Assembly: GCA_964412895.1 (NCBI GenBank)
Contig: CAYPQK010000116.1
Span: 1-8,057 of the forward strand
Reading direction: 5' to 3'
From: CALMRE01 sp964412895
Lineage (GTDB): Bacteria; UBP6; UBA1177; JAKLFG01
Length of the DNA stretch: 8,057 nucleotides
Positions 1 to 4,020 of the stretch are shown piece by piece. Position numbers and translations under genes: made by a program. The notes under the pieces were generated by a model. It saw nothing but the letters and a program-made list of their open reading frames with translations. It was not told where the DNA came from and ran no database searches. Numbering within the stretch: the stretch's first letter is position 1; each line of letters starts with the position of its first letter.

Positions 1-507
1 GACATCGCCGCGAAGATTCTCGGGCACTAGGGTCAGGAGGTTCCGTTCCAGTGCGCCGCGGTAGAGCCCCGCGAACTCATTAGGTATCGCCTCGGAGCCG
101 GCGACCCCCTTCTCGATAAGTATGTTGGAGGCGCGTTCGCGCATCGCGGCGAAGGTCCGCCGCATCTTCTGATAAGCGGCGGTGTTGTCGCGGTAGGTAT
201 AGTGGCGCAGGACCTTCCCCAGCGCCGCGTCGCAGTTGCGCGCCGTTGTCTCCTCGTCGATCACATCGTAGTCGCGGTCGGCGCGGACGCTGAACTTCAT
301 GACGCGGCCCACATCGCTGTCGCGGGTCGGCAGGAAGCTCATGGTCGTTTCGGGGATGGTCAGATAGGCGGCGAGCGCAGAGAAAATGAACAGCACCACG
401 ATGGCGGTCCGCCGTTCGGAAAGTTTCAACCACTGGTAGTAGCTGTCCTTCGTCCGCTCCCACCATTCGGCCAGCGCCCGCTGTTTTTCCCGTGCCGCTC
501 GTATCAT
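1..507 (-). CDS. pgpH: 7TM-HD family membrane phosphohydrolase (PgpH/YqfF-like), N-terminal 169 residues, 3' end outside window
   Basis: The visible 169 residues are the start of a PgpH/YqfF-type protein. This family joins a large extracytoplasmic domain, seven membrane helices and a cytoplasmic HD domain that hydrolyses cyclic di-AMP. Seen here: a basic, Trp-rich cytoplasmic start (residues 1-33), one hydrophobic helix at about 34-50 (core AIVVLFIFSALAAYL), then the beginning of the extracytoplasmic domain. Residues 67-95 (GRVMKFSVRADRDYDV, then IDEETTARNCDAA) match the family pattern 'G-x-V ... A-x-R-D-(F/Y)-x-V-x-D-E-x-T'. The helix bundle and HD motif lie beyond the window edge, so catalytic residues cannot be checked. 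The start ATG overlaps the phoH stop codon (ATGA), implying translational coupling. phoH followed by pgpH is a common bacterial arrangement, often with ybeY next. The family call is good; the symbol rests on N-terminal pattern plus context. Confidence 0.82.
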   Translation of the reverse strand, partial: MIRAAREKQRALAEWWERTKDSYYQWLKLSERRTAIVVLFIFSALAAYLTIPETTMSFLPTRDSDVGRVMKFSVRADRDYDVIDEETTARNCDAALGKVLRHYTYRDNTAAYQKMRRTFAAMRERASNILIEKGVAGSEAIPNEFAGLYRGALERNLLTLVPENLRGDV

Positions 508-1157
508 GGCCTGTCGTATGCCTCGAGTATCCGTCCGATAATGTCGGCCCGCACGATATCGGCCAGCCCCAGCCGCACCACCGTGATGCCGTTCAATCCC
601 TCAAGCCGCTGCATCGCATCGGTGAACCCGTTCTGCGCCGTACCGATGTCGCGCTGGGAGGACTCGCCCGCCACGACCATCCGGCTCCCTTCGCCGAACC
701 GGGTCAGGAACATCTTCATCTGCGCCGTGGTCGTATTCTGCGCCTCGTCGAGGACGACGAAGCTCTTTCTCAGCGTTCTGCCGCGCATGAAGGCGAGCGG
801 GATGACCTCTATCTGGCGGCTGGAAATGAGCCGTGCCGATTCCTCGAAAGTGAAGAGCGTCTCGATGGCGTCAAAGAGCGGCCGCAGATACGGGTCGATC
901 TTCTCCTCGAGCGATCCGGGGAGGAACCCGAGTTTCTCGCCCGCCTCGACCGCCGGACGGGTGAGGACCACCCGCTCGATGCGCCCTTCGCGGAGGAATT
1001 TCACCGCCAGCGCCGCCGCGAGGAAGGTCTTGCCGGTCCCCGCCGGGCCGTCGACGAAAACGATCTCCTTCTTGTCGACCGCCTCGGTAAAGGTGTTCTG
1101 CCCCGGCGTGCGGGGCTTGACCAGGGTGCGGTCCTTGTCGCGCAGGATGATATCTAT
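504..1157 (-). CDS. phoH: PhoH-family P-loop ATPase, short form, apparent ATA start
   Basis: PhoH-like ATPase of the PhoH/YbeZ type; family members are linked to RNA metabolism, often beside ybeY and pgpH. Counting from the proposed ATA start gives 217 residues: Walker A GPAGTGKT at 37-44 (Lys43), the family block VLTRPAVEAGEKLGFLPG at 64-81, and Walker B with VVLDEAQNTT around 134-143 (Asp137, Glu138). The motif that usually reads GDxxQxDLP is AGESSQRDIG here (163-172), a visible divergence. Usual chromosomal PhoH proteins are about 320 residues with a KH-like N-terminal domain; that domain is absent, because this frame has a stop at 1170-1172, inside the end of ispD. No ATG, GTG or TTG occurs in frame between that stop and the P-loop; the first GTG (1004) would remove Walker A. 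An AAGGAG lies 7 nt before the ATA at 1157, so I chose that start. A start at a nearby ATC or CTG, or a sequencing error, is possible. The product call is secure, the start is not. Confidence 0.85.
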   Translation of the reverse strand: MDIILRDKDRTLVKPRTPGQNTFTEAVDKKEIVFVDGPAGTGKTFLAAALAVKFLREGRIERVVLTRPAVEAGEKLGFLPGSLEEKIDPYLRPLFDAIETLFTFEESARLISSRQIEVIPLAFMRGRTLRKSFVVLDEAQNTTTAQMKMFLTRFGEGSRMVVAGESSQRDIGTAQNGFTDAMQRLEGLNGITVVRLGLADIVRADIIGRILEAYDRP

Positions 1158-1161
1158 GGCG

Positions 1162-1851
1162 TCACTCCTTCAGTTCGCGGTAGATCGCCGCGGCGACCGC
1201 AAGGTCTTCCGGGCGCGTTATCTTCAGGTTGGTCGCGCTCCCCTCCACCACCCGTACCGGATGGCCGAGTTCGCGGATCAGCCGGGTGTCGTCGGTCGTT
1301 TCGCCGCCGCGTGTGCGGAACTCCTCGTGCGCCCGCCGGAGCAGGTCGTAACGGAAGCCCTGCGGCGTCTGGACGCGCCACATCGTTCTCCGGTCGGGTA
1401 TCGCCGTCACGATGCCGTTGTGTACCTCGAATACCGTATCGGTCGCCGGTATCGCCGCGGTCGCGGCACCGCTTTCGCGGGCCTCGCGGATGACCTCGGC
1501 TACCGTCCTGCCGCTCACGAAGGGACGCACGGCATCATGCATCAGCACCACCGCGGGCGGATCATTTTTCAGCGCTTCAAGCGCGTTCCACACCGAATCG
1601 TACCGTTCGTCGCCCCCCGCGATGACCCCCATGAGCTTCGGGATACCCGCAAGCCCCGTCGTGTACTCGTCGAGTCGGTCGGCCGCGCCGACGAACAGTA
1701 TCCGGTCGATGCCGGGAAAGGCGCTGAACCGTTCGGCGGTGATGCGGTATATCTTCTTACCGTTCAGTTCCAGTTCCTGTTTGGGGACCGTAGCCCCCAT
1801 TCGGCGTCCCCTGCCTCCGGCAAGAAGGACCGCCACTACGCCGCTCATCAT
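1162..1851 (-). CDS. ispD: 2-C-methyl-D-erythritol 4-phosphate cytidylyltransferase
   Basis: IspD transfers CMP from CTP to 2-C-methyl-D-erythritol 4-phosphate, giving CDP-ME in the MEP pathway for isoprenoid precursors; it is a cytosolic homodimer in characterised cases. The 229 residues are the usual family length. Visible signatures: the glycine-rich nucleotide-binding loop LLAGGRGRRMGATVPKQ (9-25, with Lys24), GGDERYDSV (79-87), HDAVRPF (105-111, Asp106 and Arg109), PATDTV (135-140), VQTPQGF (160-166), TDDTRLIRELG (186-196) and NLKITRPEDL (208-217, Lys210). All expected catalytic blocks are present, so the enzyme should be active. Two consecutive ATG codons begin the frame; neither has a clear Shine-Dalgarno, and the leader is AT-rich with an 8-T run. 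It is the first gene of the ispD-phoH-pgpH group, and its stop overlaps the phoH translation-initiation region. No ispF is adjacent in the window. Confidence 0.95.
   Translation of the reverse strand: MMSGVVAVLLAGGRGRRMGATVPKQELELNGKKIYRITAERFSAFPGIDRILFVGAADRLDEYTTGLAGIPKLMGVIAGGDERYDSVWNALEALKNDPPAVVLMHDAVRPFVSGRTVAEVIREARESGAATAAIPATDTVFEVHNGIVTAIPDRRTMWRVQTPQGFRYDLLRRAHEEFRTRGGETTDDTRLIRELGHPVRVVEGSATNLKITRPEDLAVAAAIYRELKE
1165..1170 (-). promoter_or_regulatory. Shine-Dalgarno for phoH, embedded in the end of ispD
   Basis: AAGGAG on the minus strand is formed by the last two sense codons of ispD (Lys-Glu), and the ispD TGA directly follows. Seven bases (TGACGCC) separate it from an in-frame ATA at 1157-1155. 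This is normal ribosome-binding spacing, and it is what points to ATA as the phoH initiation codon. Confidence 0.6.
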
Positions 1852-1887
1852 TGACCATAAAAAAAACGATAAAAGGAAAACAGGGCC

Positions 1888-1915
1888 ATTATAATAGGAA
1901 GAGAACCTAAAGCAA
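1888..1915 (-). promoter_or_regulatory. Candidate sigma-70-type promoter for ispD-phoH-pgpH
   Basis: On the minus strand a perfect TATAAT (1893-1888) is preceded after 16 bases by TTGCTT (1915-1910), a weak -35 match. Transcription would start near 1881, about 30 bases before the ispD ATG. The perfect -10 box in an AT-rich stretch before the first operon gene supports it; the weak -35 leaves doubt. Confidence 0.5.
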
Positions 1916-1945
1916 CTTTTCGGGAAGGCGCAGGCCGCTCAACTA

Positions 1946-1970
1946 GGGCACCCACAAGGAATGCCCCTAC
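1946..1970. repeat. Dispersed 25-nt hairpin element, copy 1
   Basis: Reads GGGCACCC, ACAAG, GAATGCCCCTAC. The outer five bases GGGCA pair with TGCCC; the inner stem has mismatches. Its length, GGGC start, ...GCCCCTAC end and orientation match the element at 3020-3044. It lies in the gene-free stretch between the toxin gene and ispD. Together the two look like members of a short dispersed intergenic repeat family; this copy's inner stem is degraded. Confidence 0.55.
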
Positions 1971-2026
1971 GACCCCCGCTCAATTCCTGATGCTCTCACG
2001 CCGGCCGGTGGGCTCCCTCCAACTCC

Positions 2027-2062
2027 GTCCCTTTTGTCCCTTGTGTCCCTTATGTCCTTTTC
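2027..2062. repeat. 9-bp tandem repeat, four units
   Basis: Four adjacent units on the plus strand: GTCCCTTTT, GTCCCTTGT, GTCCCTTAT and GTCCTTTTC. The first three share GTCCCTT exactly; the fourth has lost one C. The array is intergenic, downstream of the MazF-like gene and upstream of ispD. Apart from this array, copy 1 of the hairpin element and the ispD promoter, I see no gene or RNA in 1852-2144. Unit length is far too short for a CRISPR. Confidence 0.7.
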
Positions 2063-2108
2063 TTTCTTCTTATATTGGATAGCGCGGGGCTAAACTTTAA
2101 TAGAAATG

Positions 2109-2118
2109 CTGTGACCCC
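2109..2118. repeat. Left member of an imperfect 10-bp inverted repeat around the island
   Basis: CTGTGACCCC here matches the reverse complement of GGGGTCAGAG at 2996-3005 at 9 of 10 positions. The pair encloses the toxin gene and the methyltransferase remnant. A short repeat like this can arise by chance, so it is only a candidate boundary. Confidence 0.35.
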
Positions 2119-2144
2119 ATATGCATGGCCATAACTGTAAGAGG

Positions 2145-2534
2145 TTACTTGATAGTCAACGCTTTTATGATCTCATCCATTTTACATATATCGGAACAAA
2201 CCAGTCGAGAAAGAAACTTTTCTATTACCTTCAATGCCGTCTCTTTTTCGACATTCTGAATCTTCTTTTTGAATCTCGAAATATCGAGAGTGCGTATTTG
2301 CGATACATTGACATGCGAATCTGCCTTATCTATTGGTATTGTGTAGGGGTTTTTTGCTTTTTTCTCGCTCGTCGACACAATAAATCCAATGGGGGTTTCT
2401 GCTTTTATATTGTATTCAATAGAGCTGATCACGAAAAATGGTCTTTCTCCTCCTTGTTCATGCCCAACAGGTTTCTTTTCCAAATCGACAAACCAAATCG
2501 AGAACTGTTCGATGATCTTGATTCTGTTTTCCAT
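2145..2534 (-). CDS. MazF/PemK-family toxin (predicted endoribonuclease), no antitoxin seen
   Basis: MazF/PemK toxins are small SH3-like ribonucleases that cut mRNA at short motifs and are normally neutralised by a cognate antitoxin. This 129-residue protein shows the family pattern: FSIWFVDLEKKPVGHEQGG then ERPFFVISS (11-38), with the conserved Arg31-Pro32 of the 'G-x-R-P' motif; a central strand GFIVSTS with a Ser54/Thr55 candidate for the catalytic Ser/Thr; and QIRTLDISRF (79-88). The basic C-terminal tail (to 129) is somewhat long for the family. I chose the ATG at 2534 because GGGGAG stands four bases before it; a GTG at 2549 would add five residues. The gene is visibly AT-rich against its GC-rich neighbours, suggesting transfer. 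It starts 25 bases after the methyltransferase remnant ends, and no antitoxin-like ORF precedes or follows it. Activity is inferred, not shown. Confidence 0.8.
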   Translation of the reverse strand: MENRIKIIEQFSIWFVDLEKKPVGHEQGGERPFFVISSIEYNIKAETPIGFIVSTSEKKAKNPYTIPIDKADSHVNVSQIRTLDISRFKKKIQNVEKETALKVIEKFLSRLVCSDICKMDEIIKALTIK

Positions 2535-2559
2535 GCTACTCCCCATCACCAGAGCTTTG

Positions 2560-2956
2560 CTATTTCCCGCTCCTCTCCAGATTGAGCGCCAGCAGTCTTT
2601 CCAAAATCTCTTCGTCGGTCAAGGTCGGTTGCCAGCCGTAGGCGGCGAAGACGGACTCGTCGAGTTTCTTGTGGGCGAGGTCGAGCCACGCCGGGCGTTT
2701 GTTGTAGAGGTTGGTCAGGGTCCGTGTTGTGTCGGTGCGGTCTCCCTGCCAGTTGCGGCGCATGTCGTCCAGTCCCTTTGCCGCCGCCGTGTTTGGCCGC
2801 TCCTTTCTCGAAGCAGAACCGCTCCCCTTTCGAATCGGCCTCGGCCGGGGTCTTATGGCCGACCAGATGGCACATATCCAGAAAATGTTCCTGCGCGGCG
2901 GAGCGTTCCTTGAGTTCTACCCTTCTCCACTTGGCGATGAATTCGGCGGCGTTCAT
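2560..2956 (-). pseudogene. Remnant of a type II/MmeI-like class I SAM-dependent DNA methyltransferase: N- and C-terminal ends joined by a large internal deletion
   Basis: Two pieces of one large restriction-modification protein remain. From the ATG at 2956 (AGGAG nine bases upstream) about 60 residues match the typical N-terminus: MNAAEFIAKWRRVELKERSA, then AQEHFLDMCHLVGHKTPAEA, then GERFCFEKGAAKHGGG. From about 2787 to the TAG at 2560, in a different frame, runs the typical C-terminus: GLDDMRRNWQGD, RTLTNLYNKRPAWLDLAHKK, then LDESVFAAYGW and EEILERLLALNLERSG. Intact proteins of this kind are around 900-1000 residues; the nuclease core, the SAM-binding motif and the NPPY-type catalytic motif are all missing. 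The joint lies in a GGC-GGC-GGC-AAAGGG stretch near 2774-2787 and shifts the frame, so the continuous frame (2956-2546) reads nonsense after residue 61. It cannot be a working methyltransferase. The MazF-like gene follows closely. The family assignment comes from recognising both terminal patterns. Confidence 0.8.
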
Positions 2957-2995
2957 GGGCGGTGACTCCTAGAGTTTCGAGCGATTGTAGCGAAA

Positions 2996-3005
2996 GGGGT
3001 CAGAG
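2996..3005. repeat. Right member of the imperfect 10-bp inverted repeat
   Basis: GGGGTCAGAG, the inverted partner of CTGTGACCCC at 2109-2118 (9 of 10). It lies between the methyltransferase remnant and hairpin copy 2. Possible edge of an inserted segment; weak on its own. Confidence 0.35.
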
Positions 3006-3010
3006 ATATC

Positions 3011-3044
3011 AAGAAAAGAGGGCGTTCCGTTGGAGCGCCCCTAC
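3011..3044 (-). terminator. Dispersed hairpin element copy 2, candidate Rho-independent terminator of the purine operon
   Basis: The element at 3020-3044 forms a 9-bp stem (GGGCGTTCC with GGAGCGCCC, including one G-T pair) and a 3-base loop, followed by CCTAC on the plus strand. Read on the minus strand, in the direction of purL-purQ, the stem is followed directly by TCTTTTCTT, a T-rich tail. It starts about 20 bases past the stop of the small ORF that follows purQ. It shares length, ends and orientation with 1946-1970, so it is both a repeat-family member and a plausible terminator. Confidence 0.55.
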
Positions 3045-3064
3045 AAATTTGAACGGCAACACCT

Positions 3065-3208
3065 CTACCCGATGAGCGCCTTTACCTGCTCGATGATGAG
3101 GTCGATGACGAACATATTGAATTTGTGGAAGGTCTCGGAAGAACCGATGAGCCAGAGCAGGAGCGCGACGACAAAGCCGATGGCGATGGCGAGCGCGACC
3201 TTTTTCAC
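3065..3208 (-). CDS. 47-residue predicted single-pass membrane protein, coupled to purQ
   Basis: I do not recognise this protein. A GTG at 3208 overlaps the purQ stop codon (GTGA), and the frame runs 47 codons to a TAG at 3065. The product begins MKKVALAIAIGFVVALLLWL and continues IGSSETFHKFNMFVIDLIIE, QVKALIG. Residues 4-22 form one long hydrophobic helix preceded by two lysines; the C-terminal part is mildly amphipathic. There is no strong Shine-Dalgarno, so translation would depend on re-initiation after purQ. Support: stop-start overlap, a clean membrane helix, and GC-rich codon use like that of purQ. Against: short length, GTG start, no known family. It ends just before the candidate terminator, which suits the last gene of the operon. 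Confidence 0.5.
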   Translation of the reverse strand: MKKVALAIAIGFVVALLLWLIGSSETFHKFNMFVIDLIIEQVKALIG

Positions 3209-4002
3209 AGCTCGTTCTTCACGAAGTCGACGGCGTTCCGGAATATCTTGAGTCCCGGCCCCTCGTCGTCGAGTTCAGGCAGACGGGTCCAGTGCGGATG
3301 CTGGGTCTTCGAGATGAAGACCTCGGGATGCGGCATAAGGCCGAGTATGTTGCCGCGTTTATTGGTGATACCGGCGATCGCCTGCTCCGAACCGTTCGGG
3401 TTCTGCGGATACTCCTGCGTCAGGTTACCGGCCTTGTCGACATACTGGAAAGCGATCATATTATGCGCCTTGATGCGGGCCAGTTCGTGGTCGAAGGCGA
3501 GGAATTTCCCTTCGCCGTGCCGTACTGCGCAGGGGAGTGTCGTGATGCCGCGCAGGAAGGGACTTTTGTTCTTCGCGTTGACCTTGAGCGTCACCCAACG
3601 GTCCTCGTAGCGGGCCGAATCGTTGTGGGCGAGTGTCGCCTTCTGTTCGCCGAAGACCGTCTCGTCGTCGCCGGGAAGCAGACCGATCTTCACGAGCACC
3701 TGAAAGCCGTTGCAGATACCGATGATGAGCCGTCCCGAACGGACGAAGTCGGCCAGCTGCGGGCCGAGCTCCTGCTTTATCTTGATGCCGAGCACCCGCC
3801 CCGAGGCAATGTGATCGCCGAAGGAAAAGCCGCCGGGGAAGACGAGCACCGAGTAATCTTTAAGGGGGGTCTCACCCGAAACGACGCGGTTGACATGACT
3901 GGTGACCACCTTGTCGGCCCCCGCCATCTCAAAGGCCCAACCGGTCTCCACTTCACAATTTATCCCGTATCCGCTGAGAATCAGAACATTCGCCTTTGCC
4001 AT
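3205..4002 (-). CDS. purQ: Phosphoribosylformylglycinamidine synthase, glutaminase subunit PurQ
   Basis: PurQ is the class I glutamine amidotransferase of FGAM synthase; it hydrolyses glutamine and passes ammonia to PurL. The 265-residue protein begins MAKANVLILSGYGINCEVET. It carries the oxyanion-region segment VFPGGFSFGDHIASGR (54-69), the nucleophile elbow GICNGFQ with Cys97, and the catalytic His225 and Glu227 in PHPE (224-227), so the triad is complete. It is longer than the Bacillus-type PurQ (about 227 residues); extra sequence includes the C-terminal segment after PHPE (TQHPHWTRLPELDD), as in longer PurQ variants. The ATG at 4002 has a strong GGAGG about 9 bases upstream. It begins 18 bases after the purL stop, so the two genes are one operon, and its own stop overlaps the start of a small membrane ORF. 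Confidence 0.95.
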   Translation of the reverse strand: MAKANVLILSGYGINCEVETGWAFEMAGADKVVTSHVNRVVSGETPLKDYSVLVFPGGFSFGDHIASGRVLGIKIKQELGPQLADFVRSGRLIIGICNGFQVLVKIGLLPGDDETVFGEQKATLAHNDSARYEDRWVTLKVNAKNKSPFLRGITTLPCAVRHGEGKFLAFDHELARIKAHNMIAFQYVDKAGNLTQEYPQNPNGSEQAIAGITNKRGNILGLMPHPEVFISKTQHPHWTRLPELDDEGPGLKIFRNAVDFVKNEL

Positions 4003-4020
4003 ATATCGGGTCCTCCGCCG

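Noticed and set aside
504..1004. phoH starting at the GTG at 1004
   Set aside because: This would remove the Walker A motif and the conserved TPGQ segment, both encoded upstream in the same frame.
202..1854. Plus-strand open frame of about 550 codons across pgpH, phoH and ispD
   Set aside because: Antisense to three recognised genes and spans their boundaries; low-complexity translation with no family pattern.
2027..2062. Possible CRISPR array
   Set aside because: Units are 9 bp with no spacers and no cas genes; it is a simple tandem repeat.
2121..2585. Plus-strand frame of about 154 codons opposite the MazF-like gene, considered as a possible antitoxin
   Set aside because: Phe/Tyr/Cys-rich mirror of an AT-rich gene with no DNA-binding or antitoxin pattern and no ribosome site.
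2546..2956. Continuous 136-codon minus-strand frame taken as one intact gene
   Set aside because: After residue 61 it is a frame-shifted reading of the methyltransferase C-terminus; the real C-terminal frame is the one ending at 2560.
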